A DNA stretch of 64,000 nucleotides from an uncultured Bacteroidales bacterium (GTDB lineage: Bacteria; Bacteroidota; Bacteroidia; Bacteroidales; UBA4417), in contig CAIRMR010000176.1 of NCBI GenBank assembly GCA_903879715.1, positions 1 to 64,000 on the forward strand, in the 5' to 3' direction. Every line of letters starts with the position of its first letter. Position 1 is the first letter of the stretch. The notes beneath the pieces were generated by a model. That model was not told where the DNA came from and made no database searches. It saw only the letters and a list, made by a program, of their open reading frames with translations. Shown here in pieces: positions 19,603 through 30,440 of the stretch. Made by a program: the position numbers and the translations under genes.

Positions 19603-20190
19603 TCATATGTTTTTAATGAATTCAATCATGCTATTGCAGTCCACATAAGTTATAATCCTGGAAAATTTCGAGATCAGGACATCTTCATTCACCTCTATGA
19701 TAATTTCATTTTGGTTCTCTATACGTTTTAATCTTTCAGGTGTAGCAAACAATTTTGCCTTAACTTCATTATCAGTTACGCAAAAATACCTGAAAGAAAA
19801 TTTCGGATAATCAGCAAAATCAATCTCTGACTTAACGAATAATTCGGAAATCTTATCTTCAAAGGTTTCAGGTTTTATAAAAATGTGCCCATAATTTCTG
19901 TTTAACTTCTTAATCCCTATAATCTGAGTTTCCGAATATTTTGCAGGATATTTTCCTCTTGTTATTGAATATGCAACCCCAACTATTATAATAAATGTAT
20001 CATACATGGAATCTGAAACCTTAGCCGATTTATAAATTTGAAAATCTTCATATTCCTTCATTAAAACCGAATTATTGATATATTTCAGTATTCCATTATC
20101 GTTTTCTGTATTGTTGAATTCGATATCAACTAAGTCTTTGTTTTGAGATAAAAACTCCTCAAGTAAATCCACTTCACTGCTGCTTAACAT
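19603..20190 (-). CDS. hypothetical protein
   Basis: 195-aa ORF, no family recognised. Confidence 0.6.
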   Translation of the reverse strand: MLSSSEVDLLEEFLSQNKDLVDIEFNNTENDNGILKYINNSVLMKEYEDFQIYKSAKVSDSMYDTFIIIVGVAYSITRGKYPAKYSETQIIGIKKLNRNYGHIFIKPETFEDKISELFVKSEIDFADYPKFSFRYFCVTDNEVKAKLFATPERLKRIENQNEIIIEVNEDVLISKFSRIITYVDCNSMIEFIKNI

Positions 20191-20325
20191 AATGTTTGCT
20201 TAAGATATGCTAAATTATAAATTTTGATAGAGATGATTTGCATTTATTGAATTGTAATTGACATTGCAGCACTTTGTTGTACATTATTAAACTTGAATTT
20301 GGCGGGAAAATTTATCACCAAAAAT

Positions 20326-20364
20326 AAAAAACTATCCTGGGCCAAAACCTAGGATAGTTTTTAT
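20326..20364. terminator. bidirectional intrinsic terminator
   Basis: AAAAACTATCCT ... AGGATAGTTTTT. Confidence 0.85.
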
Positions 20365-20423
20365 TCTATAAAAGTGTACTTTACATAAGTCACTTATAAC
20401 TCATATCTCATATTTCAGCACTC

Positions 20424-21461
20424 CTAAACAATCTCCGAATACAACCTCATAAACTGCACCCTTTCAAACTCAGCCGGATTTACAATGCTTTGCTGGTTCA
20501 TCTTGCCCCTGAAATCATCAATGGATTTGTAGCCTTTTTCGTCCATCCATTTGCTTATATCTGCGATGATTTCCGAAATGACAGGATAGCCATGTTTGTA
20601 GATAGCCGATACTACTTCAATAGCAGTTGCACCAGCCAACAGTTGCTTAATAGCGGTTTCGCCTGTATGAATTCCGGTTGTAGCAACCAATGGGCATTCA
20701 ACACGGCCTGAAAGTAAGGCCATCCATCGCAACACATGTGAGTATTCTGTCGGATCGCTCAGCAGGTATTTGGCATGGGTTTCCATTTTATTGATATCAA
20801 TATCCGGGTGAAATGGCCTGTTAAAAAGTACCAGTCCGCTGATACCTGTCTTTGATAGCTCAATGGCTGTAGTAGCCAATCCCGAAAAATAGTAACCTAT
20901 TTTTAAGGAAACCGGAATCTTAACCTGTTTCAGAACAGCTTCAATGATATCGAAATAAACTTTTTCGTTCTCTTCTGACTTTTTCGTTGTATTCGAAGGA
21001 AGAACATATACATTGAGCTCCAGGGCATCTGCGCCGGCTTCTTCAATCTTGCGTGCGAAGTAATGCCAGTCGTAGGCTGAAGTGCAATTGATGCTGGCAA
21101 TAACCGGAATATCAACCGCTTTTTTCGCTTCCGTTACAAACGAAAGGAATTTCCTCAATGTGAGATCTTTGGCATGATCAGCCAGGTATGAATACGCTTC
21201 CTCATAATCATATTCCCTCTCATTCAGAACGGATTTATATCCCTTTTGAAATGAATTGCCATTATCCTTTTCTGTTTCGTTGAGATAACTATCCATTTCA
21301 TGCAGTATCTGCTCCTCGAAAATAGATTTTAAAACAACGGCTCCTGCTCCGTTTTCGGCAGCATGCACAACACCGGCAACGGTTCCGGTCATTCCGGAGC
21401 TTCCGACAATCACAGGATTTTTTAGTTTTAATCCAAGGTAATGGGTTGATAAATCAGCCAT
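20424..21461 (-). CDS. dihydroorotate dehydrogenase-like FMN protein
   Basis: TTHYLGLKLKNPVIVGSSGMT, IPVIASINCTSAYDW, ISGLVLFNRPF, VATTGIHTGETAIKQLLAGATAIEV. Confidence 0.85.
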   Translation of the reverse strand: MADLSTHYLGLKLKNPVIVGSSGMTGTVAGVVHAAENGAGAVVLKSIFEEQILHEMDSYLNETEKDNGNSFQKGYKSVLNEREYDYEEAYSYLADHAKDLTLRKFLSFVTEAKKAVDIPVIASINCTSAYDWHYFARKIEEAGADALELNVYVLPSNTTKKSEENEKVYFDIIEAVLKQVKIPVSLKIGYYFSGLATTAIELSKTGISGLVLFNRPFHPDIDINKMETHAKYLLSDPTEYSHVLRWMALLSGRVECPLVATTGIHTGETAIKQLLAGATAIEVVSAIYKHGYPVISEIIADISKWMDEKGYKSIDDFRGKMNQQSIVNPAEFERVQFMRLYSEIV

Positions 21462-21744
21462 AGTGAAATTCTTTTGACGTTTTTAATATTCTAACAAAGA
21501 TAGAATACTCTTGCAATGGATAATAATTTTGAATCAAGAATCTTTGAATATTTTTTGACAAATGATCTCATTGCTTTCTGACCCTAAATTGAAATATAGA
21601 CCTGACTTAAGATTTGGTCTTCAGCGTAATACAAGTGCGCTGGAATCTGATAGCTTTAATTTTTTCAGATTACCGCTGGGGCCTGAATCATCACACTTTA
21701 TCAACATTCGGGGTTATGCTTAAAAATTACATTCCGATTAGCCA

Positions 21745-21752
21745 TATCTTTG
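21745..21752 (+). promoter_or_regulatory. candidate -7 box (TATCTTTG) upstream of kup
   Basis: TATCTTTG ~260 nt before the kup start. Confidence 0.35.
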
Positions 21753-22011
21753 CATGGAAAAGCCTAAATATATGTTGAATGGAGTTCTGCGACAAATCAT
21801 AAAGCATACTAATGGAATTATAGAAGTTATATTTAAGCAGAGAATTTCTCCGAAGCATTGTATTCATTTTAACAGGCTGATTCAATATAATCAGATAAAC
21901 TCTTCACAGACTTTTAATTGTACCTGATCCGGTTGTTGATCCTTAGTCAATATATTACCTGATCATTTTTATCATACAGTTATTTGCAACTAATTCCCCA
22001 TTTTTCTTTAA

Positions 22012-23961
22012 ATGACAAAAAAAATACCTTCTCCGCACAATGCACTTTCTATGGCTGGTATTATTATCACCATGGGAATTGTTTTTGGTGATATTGGCAC
22101 TTCCCCTCTTTATGTTATGAAGGCAATTATTGGCAGTTCAAACGGTATAATAGAGACTGATTTTATTCTTGGAGCTATCTCCTGTATTATCTGGACGCTC
22201 ACTTTGCAAACCACCGTTAAATACGTTTTAATCACACTGCGAGCCGATAACAGGGGTGAAGGCGGAATAATGGCATTGTACGCGCTGGTGCGTAAAAGCA
22301 GGAAGTGGCTTTTCGCAGTTGCAATTATAGGCGGCAGCGCATTGCTGGCGGATGGAATTATTACGCCGTCAATCACTATTGTATCCGCGGTTGAAGGTCT
22401 TCAGTTACAGTTTCATAACATCGAAATATTGCCGATAGCCCTGGCTATTGTCGCGGTATTGTTCCTGGTACAGCAGTTCGGAACTTCGGCAATCGGTAAG
22501 TCATTCGGGCCTATGATGATGATCTGGTTTGGCATGCTTGCCATACTTGGTTTCACCCAAATGATACAGCTTCCGGTTGTGCTGAAATCATTCAATCCGT
22601 ATTATGCAATACACTTGCTTTATCATTATCCGCATGGATTTTTGCTGCTTGGAGCTGTATTCCTTTGTACCACTGGTGCAGAAGCTTTGTACTCTGACCT
22701 CGGGCATTGCGGAATCGGGAATATCAGGATAAGCTGGATTTTTGTAAAAGTAAGCCTGATCCTTAACTACCTGGGCCAGGGAGCCTGGATACTGATGCAA
22801 CATAAAGAAGGAATTACATTGCCTAACCCGTTTTTTGCGGTTATGCCGCTTTGGTTCCTGCCGCTGGGTGTAGTTATTGCAACAGTAGCTGCGGTTATAG
22901 CAAGCCAGGCATTAATAAGTGGTTCGTATACGATCATCAGCGAGGCAATTCAGCTTAACTTCTGGCCTAAAGTACGTGTTAGTTACCCAACCACACGTAA
23001 AGGGCAAATGTATATTTCATCGATAAACTGGTTCCTGTTTGCAGCCTGTGTGGCTGTGATCCTGATGTTTAAAACATCATCGAATATGGAAGCCGCTTAT
23101 GGGCTGGCAATAACCATTACAATGCTTTCGACCACTTTGCTGATGGTTTTTTACCTGATGAAAATTAAACGGAAAAGCTGGATGATCTTGATATTCATGA
23201 TAGTGTATTTTACTATTGAGGGATCATTCCTGGCAGCTAACCTGGCTAAATTTATTCATGGAGGATGGTTCACTATACTACTTGCAGGTCTGATCGCATT
23301 TGTGATGTATGCCTGGCAGAGAGGCAGACGGATTAAAAATCAGTTTACAAGGTTTGTGAAAATTGATGATTATGTACAAACCATAAAAGATATCAGTAAT
23401 GATACAACTATTCAGAAATACGCCACCAACCTGGTATATATCACCCACGCTGATTATGCTACTGATATTGAAACCAAAATTCTATATTCCATTTGCAATA
23501 AGAAACCTAAACGTGCTGATACATATTGGCTTTTACACGTTCATATTACAGATGAGCCTCATACCATGGAGTATTCCGTTGATAAGCTTATACCCGGAGT
23601 GTTGATGAGGGTTGAATTCCGGTTGGGATTCAAGGTACAACCACGCATCAACCTGTTTTTTAAGCATGTGCTCGAAGAACTGGTTGCAGGCAAAGAAATT
23701 AATCTTGAATCAGGATATCCATCGCTTCGGAAACATCATATTCCCGCTGATTTTCACTATATCATTATTCGCCGTATTCAGAATTACGACTTCGATTTTC
23801 CGGCTTTCGAACAGTTTGTTATGGATACATACCGTTGGCTAACCAAAATGTCAACTTCTGATATCCGGGCTTATGGACTCGATACCAGTAATGTAATTGA
23901 GGAAAAGGTCCCTTTTGTGGTTGAGACTGGAAAACGGAATATTTTGAAGCGAGTTATTTAA
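22012..23961 (+). CDS. kup: KUP-family potassium transporter
   Basis: GIVFGDIGTSPLYVMKA, RADNRGEGGIMALYAL, LLADGIITPSITIVSAVEGL. Confidence 0.95.
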   Translation: MTKKIPSPHNALSMAGIIITMGIVFGDIGTSPLYVMKAIIGSSNGIIETDFILGAISCIIWTLTLQTTVKYVLITLRADNRGEGGIMALYALVRKSRKWLFAVAIIGGSALLADGIITPSITIVSAVEGLQLQFHNIEILPIALAIVAVLFLVQQFGTSAIGKSFGPMMMIWFGMLAILGFTQMIQLPVVLKSFNPYYAIHLLYHYPHGFLLLGAVFLCTTGAEALYSDLGHCGIGNIRISWIFVKVSLILNYLGQGAWILMQHKEGITLPNPFFAVMPLWFLPLGVVIATVAAVIASQALISGSYTIISEAIQLNFWPKVRVSYPTTRKGQMYISSINWFLFAACVAVILMFKTSSNMEAAYGLAITITMLSTTLLMVFYLMKIKRKSWMILIFMIVYFTIEGSFLAANLAKFIHGGWFTILLAGLIAFVMYAWQRGRRIKNQFTRFVKIDDYVQTIKDISNDTTIQKYATNLVYITHADYATDIETKILYSICNKKPKRADTYWLLHVHITDEPHTMEYSVDKLIPGVLMRVEFRLGFKVQPRINLFFKHVLEELVAGKEINLESGYPSLRKHHIPADFHYIIIRRIQNYDFDFPAFEQFVMDTYRWLTKMSTSDIRAYGLDTSNVIEEKVPFVVETGKRNILKRVI

Positions 23962-24051
23962 CACAAATCATGTAAAAGGAGGCAAAGTCAAACAATTTGC
24001 AATAATTATTTCAAGGCAATAAATCATTTGATATTTGTAAAATTGACTCAT

Positions 24052-25425
24052 CTAAATCGGCAAATGCCAAACAAAAATCCCCATCACGACCACAGCAATG
24101 CCGCAAACAATAATTAATCCTGCGTTAAGTTTTGTGATAAGAAGTGGTTCGAGATGATCTCTGTCGGTAAAAACTTCGCGTACTACATTGAAGTAATAGT
24201 AAATCCCGACAATCGCCATAAGTATTGCAAAAATGGATATTGCCAGATACCCCTGGCTGATTGATAAAACAAATACCTGGTATTTTGCAAGGAAACCAGC
24301 TGTTGGCGGGATACCAGCCATCGACATTAACAAGATGGTCATAAATACTGCAATCCAGGGTTTCTTTTTATAAAGTCCCTGGAAAGCTGCAATGTGATCA
24401 TGTCCATTGGATGCCCGTTTTACCAGGATAAATATTATAAATAACGGAACGGTTGCCACCGAATATATAAAGGTGTAATAAAGTATAACTGATGCTGACG
24501 ATGAATGCTGCGAAAGCATAGCCAGCATGATAAAACCGGAATGAGCAATAGATGAGTAGGCCAACAAACGTTTGAAATTTGATTGTTTTAAAGCTACCAG
24601 GTTGCCGATCAGTAAGGTAAGCCCCGTCATTACCCAAAGTGCTTTTTCGAGAGATTCCGGCAAAGGCAGCAATCCTATTCCCAGTAGGCGGTAAAATGCA
24701 GCAAATCCTGCTGTTTTAACAACCGTAGCCATAAATGCTGTTACCAGTGTGGGTGAGCCTTCGTACACATCAGGACTCCAGAAATGGAATGGTGCAACAG
24801 CAACTTTAAAAGCAACCCCGATGATAATAAACAGAAGCCCGATCAGCAACATGGGCGGAAGATTGCCATGGAACTGTGCAATATAAATTTTGATTTCAGG
24901 CAGGTAAAAGGTGGCGGAAGCGCCGTATACCAAAGCTATACCGAATAAAAAGAAGGCTGTGGCAAATGATCCTAGCATGAAATATTTAAAGGAAGCTTCG
25001 TTGGATTTGAATGAAAATTTCTTTCCTCCTGCAAGAATATATAAAGGGATAGATAGGATTTCTATTCCAAGAAAAAGCATAATAAGGTTGGAGAATGATG
25101 TCATCAGAAATGCGCCGACAAGTGCGAAAATCATAAGTGAGTATTGTTCTGCAACATGAAACTCCATCATTTTATAATAGTCGATCCCGAACAGAAAGAT
25201 AATAATGGTTATAACAATCATTGAGATATTGAACGCCACTGAAAAATTATCAAAAATTACCATGTTGTGGAAAAACGAAGAACTCAATCCCCAATCTTTA
25301 AAGGAGAGAAAGAGGGTTACAAGCAAACCTGCAATGGCTGTAGGCGCAAGTATAGTCTTGTTTTTGGTCAATCCAAAGTACAAGATTATTATTCCAAGTA
25401 TTGTTGTAAATATTATTGCGTTCAT
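24052..25425 (-). CDS. nuoN: NADH-quinone oxidoreductase subunit N
   Basis: Proton-antiporter-like membrane subunit; LIGNLVALKQSNFKRLLAYSSIAHSGF; operon position. Confidence 0.93.
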   Translation of the reverse strand: MNAIIFTTILGIIILYFGLTKNKTILAPTAIAGLLVTLFLSFKDWGLSSSFFHNMVIFDNFSVAFNISMIVITIIIFLFGIDYYKMMEFHVAEQYSLMIFALVGAFLMTSFSNLIMLFLGIEILSIPLYILAGGKKFSFKSNEASFKYFMLGSFATAFFLFGIALVYGASATFYLPEIKIYIAQFHGNLPPMLLIGLLFIIIGVAFKVAVAPFHFWSPDVYEGSPTLVTAFMATVVKTAGFAAFYRLLGIGLLPLPESLEKALWVMTGLTLLIGNLVALKQSNFKRLLAYSSIAHSGFIMLAMLSQHSSSASVILYYTFIYSVATVPLFIIFILVKRASNGHDHIAAFQGLYKKKPWIAVFMTILLMSMAGIPPTAGFLAKYQVFVLSISQGYLAISIFAILMAIVGIYYYFNVVREVFTDRDHLEPLLITKLNAGLIIVCGIAVVVMGIFVWHLPI

Positions 25426-25460
25426 CTGCTTTCGGAGATCAGGATGTTAGTATAATTTGT

Positions 25461-26936
25461 TTAGAGTGGTAATGCCGGTATAACTTCAGCCACAGGTACC
25501 AGAAGATTCTGCATGGTAGTAACTGAAGCTTCAACCAGGTTGAAAACGGGTTGAGGGTAAATACCAAGCACAAGTATAATCGTAATAAGCGGGATTAATA
25601 CGATGTAATCGATACGTTTAAGATCAGTAATATTTCCGGAACCCGGTCTTTTTTCGCCAAGCATTACTCTCTGGTAGGCATAAAGCATATAAATAGCTCC
25701 AAGTACCATGGTGATGCCACCAAAAACGGCAAACCAGATAGACTGCTGAAAAAGTCCTGTGATTATAAGAAATTCACCTACAAATCCTGCTGTCAATGGA
25801 AGTGCTATGGAGCCCAGAACAACAAGCAGGAAAAGGATTGCCATATTCGGAGCCAGAAGTTTTATTCCACCCAGCTTCGGTAATTCGAGCGTTCCAGCTT
25901 TTTCTTCAATAAGCATTACAATGTAGAAAAGTGCTACAATGGTAACTCCATGACTTAACACCTGGAAAAGAAGCCCCTGTACTGCATAGTAATTTAAAAC
26001 AAACATAGCTGCAACCATCAGCGAGACGTGTGCCATGGAGGAGAATGCAATAAGTGTTTTCAGATTGGTCTGCCGGAATGCAATTACTGAAGCATAGATA
26101 ACGCCAATCAAACTAAGTATGATAATCGTATTTTGCCAGTAGTGTACTCCCAAAGGAATAACCGGGAAAAGAAACCGCAGCGCTCCATAAATCCCCATTT
26201 TTGTCATCACTCCGGCTAAAATCATTACGCCTTGCGTCGGAGCCATGGTATACGTTGATGGCTGCCAGGTATGAAAGGGGAATACCGGCATTTTTATAGC
26301 AAAAGCTATAAAGAGAACCCAAAACAGCCAGATTTGTGTATTTGCCGGAATATTCAAATTACTGAACGCTGAAAAATCAGTGGTATGCACACCCGGAGTC
26401 AGAGAATACAGGTAAATAATCCCGAATAAAAGGAACAAACTACCTGTCAGTGTATAAATAAAGAATTTGAAAGTGACATTTCTACGACCTTCGCCACCCC
26501 AAAGGAGTAAAATAAAGTAGAGCGGAATAAGGGTTAGTTCCCAGAAAATGTAAAACAGGAACGCATTTTGTGCCAGGAAAACGCCGGTCAGCGCTGATTG
26601 TGTGAATAAGATCAGTGCATAAAGCAAACTAACATTTTGTTGTTCTCGTTTCATCCCGGCCATAATAATAAATGGGAATAGCAGGCTTGTAAGAATCAGC
26701 ATTATTAAACTTGTGCCATCGTATCCCAGGGCGAACTTTATTTCAAGAAAGTTTATCCAGATAACTGAATAACTGCTTAACTGGGCCGTGAAAACAAGGC
26801 TTAAAGTTGCAACCAGGCTAACAATTGCTGATGCCAGCGCCACCAGTTTTACTGCGGCAGCATTCCTGTTCAGCAACAACAAAAGGCCTGCAATAAAAGG
26901 AATCAGAAGAATGACCAGTACTATCATAGGGTTCAA
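25461..26936 (-). CDS. nuoM: NADH-quinone oxidoreductase subunit M
   Basis: FYIFWELTLIPLYFILLLWGGEGR; RQTNLKTLIAFSSMAHVSL. Confidence 0.95.
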   Translation of the reverse strand: MNPMIVLVILLIPFIAGLLLLLNRNAAAVKLVALASAIVSLVATLSLVFTAQLSSYSVIWINFLEIKFALGYDGTSLIMLILTSLLFPFIIMAGMKREQQNVSLLYALILFTQSALTGVFLAQNAFLFYIFWELTLIPLYFILLLWGGEGRRNVTFKFFIYTLTGSLFLLFGIIYLYSLTPGVHTTDFSAFSNLNIPANTQIWLFWVLFIAFAIKMPVFPFHTWQPSTYTMAPTQGVMILAGVMTKMGIYGALRFLFPVIPLGVHYWQNTIIILSLIGVIYASVIAFRQTNLKTLIAFSSMAHVSLMVAAMFVLNYYAVQGLLFQVLSHGVTIVALFYIVMLIEEKAGTLELPKLGGIKLLAPNMAILFLLVVLGSIALPLTAGFVGEFLIITGLFQQSIWFAVFGGITMVLGAIYMLYAYQRVMLGEKRPGSGNITDLKRIDYIVLIPLITIILVLGIYPQPVFNLVEASVTTMQNLLVPVAEVIPALPL

Positions 26937-28834
26937 ACTATCAGGATAAAAATGATAAATAAAAGAATTCCGGCTACCATAGCAAATAGGTAGAAACTCA
27001 TATTGCCTTGCTGGAGTTTACGTAATAAAGATCCAACTCTTGCAGTGGTAAAACCAATCTCATCCACAACCGGATCAAGCACCGTGTTTTCGACCTTGTT
27101 GTAAAAGAAATCAGACAGATAACCGAAAGGTTTCTCAAAAACTGCCGTATACATTTCGTCAATGTAGAACTTGTTGTAAATCAGTTTGCTGAAAAATGAC
27201 ATTGGTTCTCCATCCTTTGCTGGTATCATTGATTTACTCACAAATGTTCGGTAAGCAAAGAATATGACAAGTCCCAAAAGCAGTAAGGAACCCAGAATTA
27301 ATCCTATTTCGGTGGAATGGCTCAGTTCTTCTGATGCCTTTGAAACGACTGCACTATGAAGGTAATTGCTGAATTTTGAATCCCCGTTAAAAAGTGAAGG
27401 AATATTCAGAAATCCTCCAAATACAGAAAGTACAGCAAGTATTATCAGTGGAATTGTCATAACCTTCGGCGATTCATGCGGATGAGCACCTGCCAGACGT
27501 TGTTCGCCGAAAAATACCAGGTAAAGCAGGCGGAACATGTAAAAACAGGTAATCAATGCGCCACCAAGTGCCAGAATGTAAAGGATTACGCTGTGTTCAA
27601 AAGCTTTACTGAGAATCAGGTCTTTGCTGAAAAATCCTGAAAAAGGAGGAATTCCACTAATGGCCAGTGTGGCGGCAAGAAAAGTGAAATAGGTAAGAGG
27701 CATCTTTTTCCGCAATCCTCCCATTTTACGGATATCCTGTTCGCCGCCCATGGCATGAATTACACTACCTGCACCAAGGAATAACAGTGCTTTGAAAAAT
27801 GCGTGTGTGGTTACATGAAAAACGCCAGCTGAATATGCACCAAGTCCCAGAGCCAGGAACATATATCCTAACTGTGACACCGTGGAATAGGCAAGGACTT
27901 TCTTAATATCATTCTGCTTCAATCCAATTAAGGCAGCAATAATGGCTGTTGCCAGACCAATTACTATTATGATATTCAGTGTTAACGGAGCCAGGTTATA
28001 AAGAATACTTGAACGGGCAATCATGTAAATACCGGCTGTTACCATGGTAGCTGCATGTATAAGTGCCGAAACCGGTGTAGGTCCAGCCATGGCATCAGGC
28101 AACCATGTAAAGAGAGGAATCTGAGCACTTTTCCCAACAGCACCTATAAGCAGTAATATTGTAATTAGTGTAATAACCGGCGCCCCAACGGGAAAAGCAG
28201 CAGCCTGTGAAAATATTTCAGAAAAAGTTACTGTTTTAAATGTGATGAATAGAAGGATGATTCCCAGGATGAACCCAAGGTCACCAATTCGGTTCATTAC
28301 AAATGCTTTGCGGGCGGCATAGTTGTAAGCAGGATTTTTAAACCAGAACCCAATCAGCAAGTAGGAGCAGAGCCCGACACCTTCCCAACCTATAAAAAGT
28401 ACCAGGTAATTAGCACCCATTACCAGCAGCAACATGCTGAATGTAAACAGGTTCATCTGAGCAAAGAAGGAATTCACGCGCTCATCATCATGCATATAAC
28501 CAATGGAATAAATGTGAATCAAAGCTCCTACGCCTGTAACAATCAGCATCATAGTCAGCGATAAATGATCAATCAGGAAGGCAAAAGGAATATTCATTCC
28601 ACCTATGGAAATCCAGTTAAAAAGAGTTATAGTTGCTTCATTTTGTCCGGACGAGCGCAGTATGAAAAACAAAACAAGGGATACAAGAAAAGAAAGCAGA
28701 ACCATTGCGCTGGCAATAATTCCGGCCTGCTTGTGTTTTAAACTTTTATTAGCCAGTCCTGTTACCAGGAACCCTAGTAACGGGAATGCCGGAACAAGCC
28801 ATGCAAGATCTATATAGGGAATAGGATTTACCAT
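26933..28834 (-). CDS. nuoL: NADH-quinone oxidoreductase subunit L
   Basis: FIGWEGVGLCSYLLIGFWF; WLPDAMAGPTPVSALIHAATMVTAGIYM; 4-nt overlap with nuoM. Confidence 0.96.
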   Translation of the reverse strand: MVNPIPYIDLAWLVPAFPLLGFLVTGLANKSLKHKQAGIIASAMVLLSFLVSLVLFFILRSSGQNEATITLFNWISIGGMNIPFAFLIDHLSLTMMLIVTGVGALIHIYSIGYMHDDERVNSFFAQMNLFTFSMLLLVMGANYLVLFIGWEGVGLCSYLLIGFWFKNPAYNYAARKAFVMNRIGDLGFILGIILLFITFKTVTFSEIFSQAAAFPVGAPVITLITILLLIGAVGKSAQIPLFTWLPDAMAGPTPVSALIHAATMVTAGIYMIARSSILYNLAPLTLNIIIVIGLATAIIAALIGLKQNDIKKVLAYSTVSQLGYMFLALGLGAYSAGVFHVTTHAFFKALLFLGAGSVIHAMGGEQDIRKMGGLRKKMPLTYFTFLAATLAISGIPPFSGFFSKDLILSKAFEHSVILYILALGGALITCFYMFRLLYLVFFGEQRLAGAHPHESPKVMTIPLIILAVLSVFGGFLNIPSLFNGDSKFSNYLHSAVVSKASEELSHSTEIGLILGSLLLLGLVIFFAYRTFVSKSMIPAKDGEPMSFFSKLIYNKFYIDEMYTAVFEKPFGYLSDFFYNKVENTVLDPVVDEIGFTTARVGSLLRKLQQGNMSFYLFAMVAGILLFIIFILIV

Positions 28835-29157
28835 TTTAAGCGGTTCAGAAGGTTAATATCTACCGATTCAACATTGCGTTTCATCATTACAACAATCGAG
28901 AGTCCGACAGCAACTTCAGCGGCTGCCACAATCATGATAAAAAAGACGAAAACCTGCCCCGATGGATCGGAATGATAAGCTGAAAAAGCCGCAAGCAACA
29001 GGTTTGCGGAATTGAACATCAACTCAAGGCACATCAGGATTGCAATAATATTTCGCCTGAATAATACACCCATCATACCAATGCTGAAAAGCGTAACGCT
29101 CAGTATTATGTAATGCTGGAGTGGAATGAGTTGAATGGCGGAAGTGATTTCGTTCAT
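28828..29157 (-). CDS. nuoK: NADH-quinone oxidoreductase subunit K
   Basis: GMMGVLFRRNIIAILMCLELMFNSANLLLAAF. Confidence 0.95.
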   Translation of the reverse strand: MNEITSAIQLIPLQHYIILSVTLFSIGMMGVLFRRNIIAILMCLELMFNSANLLLAAFSAYHSDPSGQVFVFFIMIVAAAEVAVGLSIVVMMKRNVESVDINLLNRLKW

Positions 29158-29260
29158 TTTTTTTCTTAGGTTTTTGAGGTTAGTGATTGGGATTTAGGGG
29201 ATGACCATTTAACCATTTTCCTTTAAACATTTATTCTTTAATTTTTGGTTCTGATTTTCG

Positions 29261-29287
29261 AGAGGAGATGCGAGGCATCGCGTCTCT
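29261..29287. repeat. palindromic REP-like element in the nuoJ-nuoK gap
   Basis: AGAGGAGATGCGAGGCATCGCGTCTCT; outer stem AGAGG/GTCTCT-type plus inner stem GATGC/GCATC. Confidence 0.75.
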
Positions 29288-29292
29288 ACGTT

Positions 29293-29799
29293 TTAATCTT
29301 CACCGGCTGCATGATCCCGCTTACCAAACATCACCGCCCCAACCATTGCCGAAATAAATAAAACAGATGATATTTCGAATGGCAGCAGGAATTCGTGGAA
29401 TAAGGTTTTGCCAACGTTGGCAACCAATCCGATTTCGCTGGTAAATGCATATCGTGGATTTATTACAAAGGTTTGCCTGGTTGCAGCAAGCAACACCAGA
29501 AAAAATATACCACCGGTGACTACAGCTAAAACTCTTGCAGCTGCAGATTTCTGGGGAATAATCGCTTTATTAAGATTCAGGAGCATAACCACAAAAAGGA
29601 AGAGCACCATGATGGCACCGGTGTATACAATAATATGAACCACAGCCAGAAATTGGGCATTTAGTAAAATGTAATGCCCGGCCATAGCTATAAAGCAAAT
29701 AATCAGGTAGATAACATTATTGATCGGGCTTTTCGAAAACACAACCAACAAGGCGCTGATCACCATGATTGCTGAAAGAAAGTAAAATAAAAAGACCAT
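29293..29799 (-). CDS. nuoJ: NADH-quinone oxidoreductase subunit J
   Basis: Start MVFLFYFLSAIM; VVHIIVYTGAIMVLFLFVVMLLNLN. Confidence 0.92.
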   Translation of the reverse strand: MVFLFYFLSAIMVISALLVVFSKSPINNVIYLIICFIAMAGHYILLNAQFLAVVHIIVYTGAIMVLFLFVVMLLNLNKAIIPQKSAAARVLAVVTGGIFFLVLLAATRQTFVINPRYAFTSEIGLVANVGKTLFHEFLLPFEISSVLFISAMVGAVMFGKRDHAAGED

Positions 29800-29854
29800 T
29801 ATAACTGGTTTAATTTCTGATTTGTGGGATAATGCGTTTAATTGACAGCAGTGC

Positions 29855-30430
29855 TTATTTATTATGAGCAAAACGTTTGTTCTCCTTGAATTTTAGCACA
29901 CTCTCGGTTTGCCGTTTCGAAATATCAATTCGTTTGGTTGGATCAAGTGGTTCGACCAGTCTATCTTTCCCGTAAACAAACGGTTCGCGTTTATATTCCG
30001 ATGCTACAATCCTGTCAGTGAGGAATATGGCTTCTTTAGGGCAGGCTTCTTCGCAATCGCCGCAGAAAATACAGCGCAGCATATTAATTTCATAGGTCGC
30101 AGCATACTTTTCTTCACGATAAAGGTTTTCTTCGCCGGGTTTCCGTTCGGCTGAAATCATGGTGATTGCTTCGGCAGGACAGGCAACAGCGCATAATCCG
30201 CAGGCTGTGCAGCGTTCACGTCCGAGATCATCACGCTTCAATACATGTTGTCCACGGTAAATTTCACTGAACGGACGTGTCTGTTCAGGGTAGCTTATGG
30301 TTGATTTCTTTTTAAAGAAGTGTTTAAGCGTAATTGCCATTCCTTTCACAATGGCAGGCAGATAGATTTTTTCAAGAAAAGTCATCTTCTTATCCGAAAC
30401 CACTTTCGATCTGTTGGTTAATTGCTGCAT
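29855..30430 (-). CDS. nuoI: NADH-quinone oxidoreductase subunit I
   Basis: CTACGLCAVACPAEAI and CIFCGDCEEACPKEAI. Confidence 0.94.
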   Translation of the reverse strand: MQQLTNRSKVVSDKKMTFLEKIYLPAIVKGMAITLKHFFKKKSTISYPEQTRPFSEIYRGQHVLKRDDLGRERCTACGLCAVACPAEAITMISAERKPGEENLYREEKYAATYEINMLRCIFCGDCEEACPKEAIFLTDRIVASEYKREPFVYGKDRLVEPLDPTKRIDISKRQTESVLKFKENKRFAHNK

Positions 30431-30440
30431 GGTTTCCGGA

